A DNA stretch of 64,000 bases, taken from assembly GCF_000447205.1 (NCBI RefSeq), contig NZ_AUWY01000120.1, positions 1 through 64,000 on the forward strand, read 5' to 3'. The position numbers were made by a program, and so were the translations under genes. This document shows, piece by piece, positions 8,866 through 17,363 of the stretch. This stretch comes from Sphingobium ummariense RL-3 (GTDB lineage Bacteria; Pseudomonadota; Alphaproteobacteria; Sphingomonadales; Sphingomonadaceae). The notes under the pieces were generated by a model that saw only the letters and a list, made by a program, of their open reading frames with translations, searched no databases and was not told where the DNA came from. How positions within the stretch are numbered: the first letter of the stretch is position 1; every line of letters starts with the position of its first letter.

Positions 8866-9920
8866 GCCGCCTCCTCCCGCAGCGTCTCACGCGCGGCGGC
8901 GAGCCAATGGACGAGGTTGGCCACTCCCTGTCGCCAGCCGGTCGGTGCAGGCAGCTCCAGCGCCGTTCGGGCCGCCAGTGCGTCCGCCACGAAGTAGCGC
9001 TGGTCGCCCGCCCGCCATTCGGCCTCACGGACCGGGACGGGATGGCCGACCAGCGCTTCGATATGCGCGATCAGACGGCGCAGGCTTACAGCATTGTCGG
9101 GGCCGCCCCCCAGATTGAACGCGCGCCCGCTGATCCGATCGATGCGTTGCCAGGCCGCGATATAGGCGGCGACCGCATCCGACACCTCCAATATGTCGCG
9201 GACCTGATGGCCGTCGCCGTAGAGCATGATCGGATCGCCCGCGAGCGCCCGCAGCGCGAAATGTGCAACCCAGCCCTGGTCCTCCGTCCCGCGCTGCAGC
9301 GGGCCGTAGATGCAGCTCATCCGCAACACGGCGGCCGGCAGCGCGAAGCTGCGCGCATAGTCCAGGACATATTGATCGGCGGCGCCCTTGGAGCAGCCAT
9401 AGGGCGTGTGGAAATCGAGCGGTCGCCGCTCGTCGACCCCGGCCGATGCGAGGCTCGAGTCGACCGGGCGATATCCCTCTTTCGTCAGTTCCAGATCGAC
9501 GTCGGCAAGGTCGCCATAGACCTTGTTCGTCGATGCGAACACCAGCGGAACGTCATCCGCATGCGCTCTCAACAGTTCCAGCAGGTCGACCGTTCCCAGC
9601 AGGTTGACCTCGAAATCCTGCCGGGGATCGTCCAGGCTGGTGGTCACCGCCACCTGCGCCGCCAAATGGAACACTGCCTTGCTGGCATTGACGCAGTCCC
9701 GCAGCATCGGGCGGTCGGCGAGCGCCGCTATGACGGGCTGCACCGCTTCCGGGTGGCGCCGGGTGAGCCAGAACAGATTATCCTCAACCCCCGGCCGGGC
9801 GAGGGAATCATAGACGATCACGCGATGCCCTTCCGCAGCCAGCCGGTCGGCAAGGTTGGCGCCGATGAAGCCCGCGCCTCCGGTGATCAGGACCGGGCGG
9901 TCGCTGTCCGGTGCCGTCAT
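8862..9920 (-). CDS. NAD-dependent epimerase, CDP-paratose 2-epimerase (RfbE)-like
   Basis: The ATG at 9920 was chosen because it gives a 4-nt overlap with the upstream gene and places ITGGAGFIGANL at residues 12-22. A longer frame adds unrelated residues. The 352-residue protein has VFASTNKVYGDLAD, DFHTPYGCSKGAADQY (Y174/K178), SCIYGPLQRGTEDQGW and GDGHQVRDILEVSD. These blocks, especially TNKVYGD and CSKGAADQYVLDYAR, match CDP-tyvelose/paratose 2-epimerases rather than GalE. It probably inverts a hydroxyl on a nucleotide sugar for the operon's transferases. The exact nucleotide and sugar are not known. Confidence 0.8.
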   Translation of the reverse strand: MTAPDSDRPVLITGGAGFIGANLADRLAAEGHRVIVYDSLARPGVEDNLFWLTRRHPEAVQPVIAALADRPMLRDCVNASKAVFHLAAQVAVTTSLDDPRQDFEVNLLGTVDLLELLRAHADDVPLVFASTNKVYGDLADVDLELTKEGYRPVDSSLASAGVDERRPLDFHTPYGCSKGAADQYVLDYARSFALPAAVLRMSCIYGPLQRGTEDQGWVAHFALRALAGDPIMLYGDGHQVRDILEVSDAVAAYIAAWQRIDRISGRAFNLGGGPDNAVSLRRLIAHIEALVGHPVPVREAEWRAGDQRYFVADALAARTALELPAPTGWRQGVANLVHWLAAARETLREEAA

Positions 9921-11029
9921 GCGACCAGCCCCCGGCTCTCCAGCTCCGCCCGTGCCTCGTCGACACGGTCCTCCGCGGTCTGGGAGGCGACCCATTCGGC
10001 CAGTTCGGCCAGGCGGGAGGAAAAGTCCTCCCGCGCCGTGAAGCCAAGCGCCCTTTCCGCCTGAGCCGTGTCACAGAAGCAGTGCCGGATATCGCCAATG
10101 CGAGCGCGGCCGACGATCTCCGGCTTCAGGTCGTCGCGGCCCATCGCCGCCGCCAGCGCCGTTGCCACTTCCCTCACGGAACGATCGTGGCCAGAGCCGA
10201 TGTTGAAAGTGCCGCCCGCTGCCGCCGGAATGTCCAGCGCATCGGCGAAGGCGCGCGCGACATCGCGAACATGGACGAAATCGCGGCGCTGGTCGCCATC
10301 CTCGAAGATCATCGGTCGCTGACCGTTCAGCAGGCGGGACGCGAAGATGGCGAGCACGCCGGTATAGGGGTTGGACAGCGCCTGCCCCGGCCCATAGACG
10401 TTGAAGAGGCGCAGCGCGACGCCTTCCATGCCGTAGGGCGCGGTCATGATATGAGTCGCGCGTTCCTGGGCATATTTGCCGAGCGCATAGATGGAAGCGA
10501 GGTTCGGACGCTTCCACTCGGGCGTCGGGAGCGGACGGAGCGGCCGGCCCTGCTCGTCGGTCGGATCCCATTGGCGCAGGCCATCGCCTATGCCTGATCG
10601 GGCGACCTCCTGCAGCAGCCTGCCATCGGCGTCCTCATAGAGGCCCTCGCCATAGATGCTCATCGAGGACGCGGTGACGACGCGCCGCACGGGCCGCTCC
10701 AGCAGCTTCTCGAACAGGACCGCGGTCCCCACTTCGTTGACGGAGGTGTAGCGCTCCACCTCGTACATCGACTGGCCCACCCCGACCTCGGCGGCGAGGT
10801 GGATGACGGCATCGATGCCGGCCAGCGCCTTTTCGACCGCGGCGCCGTTGCGGATGTCCGCACGGATCAGTTCGACGTCGCCATGAAAGCTGGTCGGGCG
10901 CTCGCCGGGCCCGTGCACCTGTTCGATCAGGCTGTCGAGAACGCGCACTTTCTTGCCGCGTCGCAGAAGCTCATCGCAGACGAAGCGGCCTATGAAGCCG
11001 GCTCCCCCAGTCACCAGGACATGTTCCAT
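9917..11029 (-). CDS. NAD-dependent epimerase/dehydratase (extended SDR)
   Basis: This is the first gene of the seven-gene leftward operon. The 370-residue protein has VTGGAGFIGRFV near 6-17, the Y181/K185 catalytic pair in YALGKYAQE, RLFNVYGPGQALSNPYTG and EDGDQRRDFVHVRDVARA, all normal for nucleotide-sugar epimerases. An insert near 140-175 (IGDGLRQWDPTDEQGRPLRP) is longer than in GalE. Starts of this gene and of the rightward histidine phosphatase face each other across about 200 bp. It probably makes an activated sugar for the cluster. Its substrate is unknown. Confidence 0.85.
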   Translation of the reverse strand: MEHVLVTGGAGFIGRFVCDELLRRGKKVRVLDSLIEQVHGPGERPTSFHGDVELIRADIRNGAAVEKALAGIDAVIHLAAEVGVGQSMYEVERYTSVNEVGTAVLFEKLLERPVRRVVTASSMSIYGEGLYEDADGRLLQEVARSGIGDGLRQWDPTDEQGRPLRPLPTPEWKRPNLASIYALGKYAQERATHIMTAPYGMEGVALRLFNVYGPGQALSNPYTGVLAIFASRLLNGQRPMIFEDGDQRRDFVHVRDVARAFADALDIPAAAGGTFNIGSGHDRSVREVATALAAAMGRDDLKPEIVGRARIGDIRHCFCDTAQAERALGFTAREDFSSRLAELAEWVASQTAEDRVDEARAELESRGLVA

Positions 11030-11235
11030 GCAATTCTACTCCCGCCGATGAGCAACAGGGCGGTCGAACCAAAAGCATCTTCTTCATGTTCCGGCAGGAG
11101 CAGATAATAAATGATCCAGGTTATCGTGTCCTGATACATGTATCCATGGCATCGATTAAACCCTTGTGCTTCGGAACAAGCGGTGGAAGCCTGTTGTTGG
11201 CGGGCATCTATGTTGAAGATGCTGGACAGCCGGTC
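11030..11235. promoter_or_regulatory. Divergent promoter region of the cyclitol/sugar cluster
   Basis: This interval separates the two operon starts. Its left part is unusually AT-rich for the window (for example around 11100-11150, AGATAATAAATGATCCAGG). I infer that it holds both divergent promoters. No single -35/-10 pair stands out well enough to place. Confidence 0.5.
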
Positions 11236-11823
11236 GTGACGACCATCCTGTTGGTTCGCCACGCAGCGCATGATGATCTGGGGCGCGTGCTGAGCGGCCG
11301 GTCGTCCACGCCGCTGAACCGGAACGGAGAGCGCGAGGCGCTGCGCCTGGCCCGCCATCTTCAGCAGGACATGATCGGAAGGATCGAGGCAAGCCCGTGC
11401 CTGCGCACGCAGCAGACCGCTTCGATCATCGGCGGGCAGATCGGACTGGAGGTGAAGGCGGTGGCGGCATTGGATGAAATCGATTTCGGCGAATGGACCG
11501 GCCGGACCTTCTCGGAGCTGGCGGACGATCCGCTATGGGATGCCTGGAACAGCGCCCGCGCGACCGCCGTACCGCCGCGCGGGGAAGGCATGGCGGCTGC
11601 CGTCGAACGAACCGTGGCCCATCTGGAAGGCAAGGCGGGCGCCGACGAGGGAACGGCCCTGTGCGTGACGCATGGGGATGTGATCCGCGGGGTCGTGTGC
11701 CATTATCTGGGCGTCGACCTGGATCATATCCACCGTTTCGACGTCGATCCGGCTTCGGTCACGCGTCTGGAACTATTTCCGGGCGCGGCGCGCCTGTCCT
11801 ATATCAACCGAGCCTTCGCATGA
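11236..11823 (+). CDS. Histidine phosphatase family protein (phosphoglycerate mutase-like)
   Basis: The GTG at 11236 was chosen because family members begin directly at the TTILLVRH strand. The frame is open upstream to an ATG at 11086, so a longer form is possible. The 195-residue form has the phospho-histidine RHA motif (LLVRHAAHD), LRTQQTAS, the acid EIDFGEWTG, and CVTHGDVIR with the second catalytic histidine. It is the first gene of the rightward operon, and its TGA overlaps the methyltransferase ATG by 4 nt. A role removing phosphate from a sugar or inositol phosphate made by the cluster is plausible but inferred. Confidence 0.82.
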   Translation: MTTILLVRHAAHDDLGRVLSGRSSTPLNRNGEREALRLARHLQQDMIGRIEASPCLRTQQTASIIGGQIGLEVKAVAALDEIDFGEWTGRTFSELADDPLWDAWNSARATAVPPRGEGMAAAVERTVAHLEGKAGADEGTALCVTHGDVIRGVVCHYLGVDLDHIHRFDVDPASVTRLELFPGAARLSYINRAFA

Positions 11824-12656
11824 GCCCGGTGCAGGCGGCTCGCAAGAGCGTGGAGGCCGACCTCCAGACCCGCATCACCGAGCTGGCGCCCTGGTTCCAC
11901 AATATCGACCTGATGGGGATTCATACCGCGCCTGACCATTTCCTGGGCGATTATCCCGCGTTCAAGTTCGCGCGCTTCGCCCATGCGCTGCCGCAGAACC
12001 TGACGGGAAAGACGGTGCTCGATATCGGATGCAACGCCGGCTTCTATTCGATCGAGATGAAGCGGCGCGGCGCGGCGCAGGTCGTCGGCATCGACAGCGA
12101 CGCCCGCTATCTGGCGCAGGCGAGGCTGGCGGCAGATACGCTGGGTTTCACCGACATCCGCTTCGAACAGCTATCGGTCTACGACGTCGCTCGTCTGGGG
12201 CAGCGCTTCGACTTCGTGATCTTCATGGGCGTGCTCTATCATCTGCGCCATCCGCTGCTCGCGCTCGACCTGATCCGTGAGCATGTCGCGAGCGACTGGC
12301 TGCTGTTCCAGACGATGCAGCGCGGCAGCGAGGCGGTGGCCGCGGTGCCCGACGACCATCCGTTCCATATCGAGGGCACGACCGAGCTGCCGCCCATCTT
12401 TGACGATCCGGGCTATCCGCGCCTGCATTTCGTCGAGCGCGCCTATGCCGGCGACTGGACCAACTGGTGGATCCCCAACCATGCCGCGACGGAAGCGATG
12501 CTGCGCGCCGCCGGCTTTTCCATCGAGAACCGGCCGGAGGCGGAGGTCTATCTCTGCCGCGCGGCGCCCGTGCCCTATGCCGGTTGGGGCGCTGCCGCGG
12601 TTTATCCCGCCGCAGCGCCGCACCCGAACAGCGAAACAGAGGAGCAAGCGGAATGA
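11820..12656 (+). CDS. SAM-dependent methyltransferase
   Basis: This 278-residue class I methyltransferase has motif I VLDIGCNAGFYSIEMK, an acidic residue after strand 2 (VVGIDSD) and FDFVIFMGVLYHLRHPLLAL. The last segment is typical of the CmoB/DUF1698 group, and I believe this particular family recurs with the glycosidase and epimerases seen here. The N-terminus (TELAPWFHNIDLMG, HFLGDYPAFKF) is conserved-looking and precedes the SAM domain. Overlaps of 4 nt on both sides tie it to the phosphatase and glycosidase. It may O-methylate a sugar or cyclitol. The acceptor is not known. Confidence 0.83.
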   Translation: MSPVQAARKSVEADLQTRITELAPWFHNIDLMGIHTAPDHFLGDYPAFKFARFAHALPQNLTGKTVLDIGCNAGFYSIEMKRRGAAQVVGIDSDARYLAQARLAADTLGFTDIRFEQLSVYDVARLGQRFDFVIFMGVLYHLRHPLLALDLIREHVASDWLLFQTMQRGSEAVAAVPDDHPFHIEGTTELPPIFDDPGYPRLHFVERAYAGDWTNWWIPNHAATEAMLRAAGFSIENRPEAEVYLCRAAPVPYAGWGAAAVYPAAAPHPNSETEEQAE

Positions 12657-13573
12657 TCGAAGCCGCGATGATCTGGAACGAACCCAACAACAAGTCGCAC
12701 TGGGATCCGGAGCTTGATCCGGAATGGATACGCTATGCCGATATGGTGGTGCGGGCGGGCGCGGCGATCGAGGCCGCGAACCCCACCGTAACCCGGGTGC
12801 TGGGCGGCATGTCGCCGATCGATCCTGCCTGGACGTTGCGCATGGGGGAACTTGGCGCGCTGGACTCGGTGGATGTGGTCGCGGTGCATGGCTTTCCGCT
12901 CGACTGGAACCTGTGGCCGATTCACGCCTGGCCCGACAAGATCGCGGAGATCGAAGCGGTCGTGCCCGACAAGCCGGTCTGGGTGACGGAGGTCGGGGTC
13001 GGCTCCTTTGGCGCCGAGGAGGTGCAGGTCTTCGGTCTGCGTCGCACGGCGGAACTGCTGATCGGCCGGGTGCCACGGATATTCTGGTACTCGCTCCATG
13101 ACCTTCCACGGGCCTGGGGCGCGACCACCCGCCATCGCGAGGCGGAAGGGTCGAGCTATTATCGCCATTTTTACATGGGCCTGATCCGTGAGGACGGCAC
13201 GCCCAAGCCGGCGCTGGCCGATTACGCCACGATCGCCGACCGCATGGGGCTGATGCAATGGTTCCATTTCGAGGATCCCCGGCTCGACGACACGGTACAG
13301 ACGATGCGACGGCTGGGCGTCCGGCACCTGAGGACGGGGCTGAGTTGGGCGGACAGCTTCCGCCCCGGCGCCACAGAGTGGTTCGACCGGATGATGGCCG
13401 CGCTGGAGCCGTTCGACGTCACGCTCACCTTCTGCTTCACGCCCGAGCATCTGGGGCTGGCGCCGCATCATAGCAGCGCGCCGCTGGACCCGCAGGGCTT
13501 CGCCGATTTCTGCGGCTGGGCCATCGAACGCTACGCGCCTGCGGTGCCGCAGACATCGCGCGCCATCGGCTGA
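12653..13573 (+). CDS. GH-A clan (GH39-like) glycoside hydrolase with permuted barrel order
   Basis: This 306-residue protein begins almost at once with IWNEPNNKSHW. E10 is the expected acid/base of clan GH-A, and the likely nucleophile is E113 in VWVTEVGVGSFG. The usual barrel start, with strand beta-1 and the following strands, instead lies at the C-terminus (WFHFEDPRLDDTVQTM, LRTGLSWADSF, FDVTLTFCFTPEH, residues about 202-295). The whole is the size of one TIM barrel, so this looks like a circular permutation rather than a fragment. There is no signal peptide, so it is probably cytoplasmic. It may trim or transfer a glycosyl group in the pathway. It overlaps the methyltransferase by 4 nt. 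Confidence 0.78.
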   Translation: MIEAAMIWNEPNNKSHWDPELDPEWIRYADMVVRAGAAIEAANPTVTRVLGGMSPIDPAWTLRMGELGALDSVDVVAVHGFPLDWNLWPIHAWPDKIAEIEAVVPDKPVWVTEVGVGSFGAEEVQVFGLRRTAELLIGRVPRIFWYSLHDLPRAWGATTRHREAEGSSYYRHFYMGLIREDGTPKPALADYATIADRMGLMQWFHFEDPRLDDTVQTMRRLGVRHLRTGLSWADSFRPGATEWFDRMMAALEPFDVTLTFCFTPEHLGLAPHHSSAPLDPQGFADFCGWAIERYAPAVPQTSRAIG

Positions 13574-13587
13574 ACAAGGAGGAAAGC

Positions 13588-14721
13588 ATGGCTGCCACGA
13601 CCAAAGGGCCGATCCGCCTCGCCATCGCAGGCGTCGGCAATTGCGCCAGTTCGCTGGTGCAGGGGCTCGCGTACTATGCGGGCCGCAATGACGCGAGCGG
13701 CCTCATGCACTGGGATCTGGGCGGCTACCGCCCCGACGACATAGAGATCGCCGCCGCCTGGGACATCGACGCCCGCAAGGTGGGGCGCGATGTTGCCGAA
13801 GCGATCTTCGCCCCGCCCAATTGCACGCAGCGCTTCTGCGCGGAAGTGCCGGCGAGCGGCGTCACGGTCGAGATGGGCGCGATATTCGACGGCGTGGCCG
13901 ACCATATGGCCGACGCCGCGGAGCACCGCACCTTCCTTCCCGCCGATGGCGCAGAGCCACGCCGGCAGGACGTGATCACCCGGCTGCGCGAGAGCCGGGC
14001 GGACGTTCTGATCAATTACCTGCCGGTGGGATCGGAACGCGCGACGGAGTTCTATGCCGGTTGCGCTCTGGAGGCAGGCGTCGCCTTCGTCAACGCCATC
14101 CCCGTCTTCATCGCCAGCGATCCCGCCTGGGCGGCGCGCTTCGCCGCGGCAGGCGTGCCGCTGATCGGCGACGACATCAAGGCGCAGATGGGCGCGACCA
14201 TCGTCCACCGCGTGCTGACCGATCTCTTCGCGCGGCGCGGCGTGTCGCTCGACCGGACCTATCAGCTCAACACCGGCGGCAACACCGACTTCCTCAACAT
14301 GTCCAACCGTTCGAGGCTGAAGTCCAAGAAGATTTCCAAGACCGAAGCCGTGCAGGCAGTGGCGAAGACCCGGCTGGAGGATGAAAATATCCATATCGGT
14401 CCGTCCGACTATGTGCCCTGGCAGAACGACAACAAGGTCTGCTTCGTCCGCATGGAAGGCAGGCTGTTCGGCGACGTGCCGATGAACCTGGAACTGCGCC
14501 TGTCGGTCGAGGACAGCCCCAATTCGGCGGGAGTGGCGATCGACATGATCCGTTGCGCCCGGTTGGCGCTCGACCGCGGCATCGGCGGCGCGATCATCCC
14601 CGCCTCGGCCTGGCTGTGCAAGCATCCGCCCGAGCAGATGACCGACGATGCGGCCCATGCGGCGATGGAGGCCTTTCTCGCAGAGCGGCCCGCCACGAAG
14701 CTGCGCGAGGTCTGTGCATGA
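13588..14721 (+). CDS. ino1: Inositol-3-phosphate synthase (Ino1 family)
   Basis: This 377-residue enzyme converts glucose-6-phosphate to 1L-myo-inositol 1-phosphate (3-phosphate) with NAD. The N-terminal Rossmann segment is IAGVGNCASSLVQGL. Family blocks follow: INYLPVGSERATEFYA, IKAQMGATIVHRVL, YQLNTGGNTDFLNM and SKKISKTEAVQ, the last two around the active site. An AAGGAGG ribosome-binding site precedes the ATG. Its stop overlaps the next gene by 4 nt. In this setting it is the entry enzyme that supplies a cyclitol to the cluster. Length and motifs match the bacterial/actinobacterial form. Confidence 0.92.
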   Translation: MAATTKGPIRLAIAGVGNCASSLVQGLAYYAGRNDASGLMHWDLGGYRPDDIEIAAAWDIDARKVGRDVAEAIFAPPNCTQRFCAEVPASGVTVEMGAIFDGVADHMADAAEHRTFLPADGAEPRRQDVITRLRESRADVLINYLPVGSERATEFYAGCALEAGVAFVNAIPVFIASDPAWAARFAAAGVPLIGDDIKAQMGATIVHRVLTDLFARRGVSLDRTYQLNTGGNTDFLNMSNRSRLKSKKISKTEAVQAVAKTRLEDENIHIGPSDYVPWQNDNKVCFVRMEGRLFGDVPMNLELRLSVEDSPNSAGVAIDMIRCARLALDRGIGGAIIPASAWLCKHPPEQMTDDAAHAAMEAFLAERPATKLREVCA

Positions 14722-15686
14722 CCGGCCCGGCGATGCGGGCTGCCGTCGTCACCGGGCCCGGGCGGGTTGAGATAGAGCATGTGCCGCTGCCGGCGCCGAA
14801 GGCCGGGCAGGTGCGGATCAAGCTCGAGGGATGCGGCGTCTGCGCGTCCAACCTGACCCCATGGGCGGGGCCGGAGTGGATGCGCTTCCCGACCGAGGCC
14901 GGGGCGCTCGGCCATGAGGGCTGGGGAGTCATCGACGCGGTCGGGCCGGGCGTCGGCGGGCTGAGGGCGGGCGACCGGGTCGCCGCGCTGTCCTACAATG
15001 CCTATGCCGAGCAGGATCTGGTAGCGGCGGACGCCATCGTACCCCTGCCCGAGAGCCTGGCGGGACAGCCCTTCCCCGGTGAGCCGCTGGGCTGCGCGAT
15101 GAACATCTTCCGGCGATCGGGAATAGAGGCCGGGCAGACGGTCGCGATCGTCGGCATCGGATTTCTGGGCGCATTGCTCGTCCGCCTGGCTTCGAACGCG
15201 GGCGCGCGCGTGGTCGCCATCGCCCGCCGCCCTTTCGCCCTGTCGATCGCAAGGCAGTTCGGAGCGGCCGAGACGATCGCGATGAACGACCATCATGCCA
15301 TCATCCAGCAGGTCGCCGCCCTGACCGAAGGCTGCTTCTGCGAGCGGGTGATCGAGGCGGTCGGCAAGCAGTGGCCGCTGGACCTTGCCGGCGAACTCAC
15401 GGCCGAACGCGGGCGGCTGATCGTCGCCGGCTATCATCAGGACGGACCACGGCAGGTCAACATGCAGCTGTGGAACTGGCGCGGCATCGACGTCGTCAAC
15501 GCCCATGAGCGCGATCCCGCAACTTATGTGCAGGGGATGCGGGATGCGGTGGACGCCGTTGCGCGCGGGATCATCGATCCCTCCCGTCTCTACACCCATC
15601 GCTATCCGCTCGAACGATTGGGCGACGCGCTCGACGCGACCCGCGATCGTCCGGATGGCTTCATGAAGGCGCTGATATGTCCGTGA
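14718..15686 (+). CDS. Zinc-dependent alcohol dehydrogenase (MDR family)
   Basis: This 322-residue medium-chain dehydrogenase keeps the catalytic zinc ligands: cysteine in GCGVCASNL, GHEG, and a cysteine in EPLGCAMN. The four-cysteine structural zinc lobe is absent. The nucleotide-binding motif IVGIGFLGALLVRLA lies near 140-155. The ATG at 14718 overlaps the ino1 stop by 4 nt. It probably oxidises a hydroxyl of an inositol or sugar intermediate (compare inosose-forming dehydrogenases). The substrate is inferred from context only. It overlaps the next gene by 10 nt. Confidence 0.83.
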   Translation: MTGPAMRAAVVTGPGRVEIEHVPLPAPKAGQVRIKLEGCGVCASNLTPWAGPEWMRFPTEAGALGHEGWGVIDAVGPGVGGLRAGDRVAALSYNAYAEQDLVAADAIVPLPESLAGQPFPGEPLGCAMNIFRRSGIEAGQTVAIVGIGFLGALLVRLASNAGARVVAIARRPFALSIARQFGAAETIAMNDHHAIIQQVAALTEGCFCERVIEAVGKQWPLDLAGELTAERGRLIVAGYHQDGPRQVNMQLWNWRGIDVVNAHERDPATYVQGMRDAVDAVARGIIDPSRLYTHRYPLERLGDALDATRDRPDGFMKALICP

Positions 15687-16711
15687 TGCCCTCTGCCACC
15701 CCTCTCACGCTCCTGACGCAGCCAAAGCCGCTCCGCCTCGGCTTCCTCGGGACCGGCTGGATCGGCAGGCACCGCATGGCGGCGCTCGCCGGGCAGGCAG
15801 GCGTGGAGGTTGCGGCGCTTTCCGATCGGGATCCGGTCAGCCTGGCGGCGGCACAGGCCGTGGCGGCGGACGCCGCCGTGGCCGACGATCTGGACGAACT
15901 GCTGGCGATGGACCTGGACGGCATCGTTATCGCAACGCCCAGCGCACTGCATGCCGCGCAGGCGATCAAGGCGCTCTGCGCCGGGGTCGCCGTCTTCTGC
16001 CAGAAGCCACTGGGTCGAAATGCCGCAGAAGTGGAGGACGTGATCGAGGCCGCACGGATCAACGACCGCCTGCTCGGCGTCGATATGTCCTACCGCTTCA
16101 CCGCGGCGATGAAGGCGATCCGCGGACTTGTTCGAGAGCAGGCCCTGGGACGAGTCCACAGTATCGACCTGCAGTTTCACAATGCCTATGGCCCCGACAA
16201 GCCCTGGTTCTACGACCCGCTCGAGTCCGGCGGTGGATGCGTCATGGACCTTGGCATCCACCTGGTCGACCTGGCGCTGTGGACACTTGGTTTTCCCGCT
16301 GTGACCCTTGTCGAAAGCGACCTGAAGCAGGGCGGTAAACCCCTTTGCGAGCCCGGGGGCGCTTGCGAGGATCACGCCTTCGCGACGCTCCGCCTGGCCG
16401 ATGGAGCGACCGTCCGGCTCGCCTGCTCCTGGGGGCTGCATGCCGGGCAGGATGCCGTCATTTCCGCCGCCTTCTACGGCACGCAGGGCGGCGCGCGCCT
16501 GCGCAATATCGGCGGATCCTTCTACGATTTCATGGGTGAACATATGCAAGGCACGCAGTGCGTGCCGCTTTCCCTGCCACCGGACGACTGGGGCGGTCGC
16601 GCCGCGATCGATTGGGCAAGGCGGCTGGCGGAAGGACGGGGCTTCGATCCAGCCTCCACGGAGCTGCTTGAGGTCGCACGGGTCCTTGATCGCATCTATG
16701 CCGGACGATAG
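15677..16711 (+). CDS. Gfo/Idh/MocA family oxidoreductase
   Basis: This 344-residue NAD(P)-dependent dehydrogenase has a Rossmann motif FLGTGWIGRHRMAAL near 25-40, IVIATPSALHA, and QKPLGRN in place of the usual EKP motif. The catalytic lysine is kept and the glutamate is replaced by glutamine. GGCVMDLGIHLVDLALW supplies the catalytic histidine. Family members include inositol 2-dehydrogenase. Beside ino1 and a zinc dehydrogenase it likely oxidises or isomerises a cyclitol or sugar. Its start lies inside the 3' end of the upstream gene, which suggests translational coupling. Confidence 0.85.
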   Translation: MSVMPSATPLTLLTQPKPLRLGFLGTGWIGRHRMAALAGQAGVEVAALSDRDPVSLAAAQAVAADAAVADDLDELLAMDLDGIVIATPSALHAAQAIKALCAGVAVFCQKPLGRNAAEVEDVIEAARINDRLLGVDMSYRFTAAMKAIRGLVREQALGRVHSIDLQFHNAYGPDKPWFYDPLESGGGCVMDLGIHLVDLALWTLGFPAVTLVESDLKQGGKPLCEPGGACEDHAFATLRLADGATVRLACSWGLHAGQDAVISAAFYGTQGGARLRNIGGSFYDFMGEHMQGTQCVPLSLPPDDWGGRAAIDWARRLAEGRGFDPASTELLEVARVLDRIYAGR

Positions 16712-17198
16712 CGCTCTTCACCAACGATTGAGCGCGAACATCCAGGCCCTGCGGGCGCGCCGCGGACGGGAGCATGCCCGCGATCGCCTGCCGGACAGGA
16801 TCGCCGATGCCGTCACCGGCTTTACCGGCAGCATGACGTTCGTCTGCCTTCACCTCGCTGTCTACGGCAGCTGGGTGGTGGCGAATCGGGTGGGCATCCC
16901 TGGCATCCGTCCCTTCGACCCCTCGCTGGTTCTGCTGGCGACCGAGGCGTCCGTGGAAGCCATCTTCCTGTCGACCTTCGTGCTGATCAGCCAGAACCGC
17001 ATGGCCCGCGAGGCGGATCGGCGCGCAGACCTCGACCTGCACATCAATCTGCTGACCGAGCATGAGATCACGCGCCTGGCCCGCATGGCGGATGCGATCG
17101 CGCGCAAGCTGGATCTGGACCCGTCGGAACTGCAACCGGTCGAACAGCATGTCGACCCGATAGACGTGCTGAACCAAATTGAAAAAGAGCAAGAGTAG
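16698..17198 (+). CDS. DUF1003 membrane protein
   Basis: This 166-residue protein has two predicted membrane helices (about residues 44-62, FTGSMTFVCLHLAVYGSWV, and 77-97, VLLATEASVEAIFLSTFVLIS). They are followed by the DUF1003 signature SQNRMAREADRRADLDLHINLLTEHE. The C-terminal helix binds no known ligand. The function of the family is unknown. The ATG lies within the end of the Gfo/Idh gene (14-nt overlap), so it belongs to the operon by position. Whether it contributes to the cyclitol pathway or is a passenger is open. Confidence 0.83.
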   Translation: MPDDSALHQRLSANIQALRARRGREHARDRLPDRIADAVTGFTGSMTFVCLHLAVYGSWVVANRVGIPGIRPFDPSLVLLATEASVEAIFLSTFVLISQNRMAREADRRADLDLHINLLTEHEITRLARMADAIARKLDLDPSELQPVEQHVDPIDVLNQIEKEQE

Positions 17199-17363
17199 AA
17201 CGAGCAAGAACGCGAAGCGCGGAGCGGCATAGTTACGGGTACAGATCGGCCCCGGCCATTGCCATCGGATTCTCAGCAACGGAATCTCTCTTCCGAAGTC
17301 CGGTCCGCCGCTCTGCATGCAAGTTCCGCGGCAACATTTACCTATCTTCGCCGTTCACGCCTG

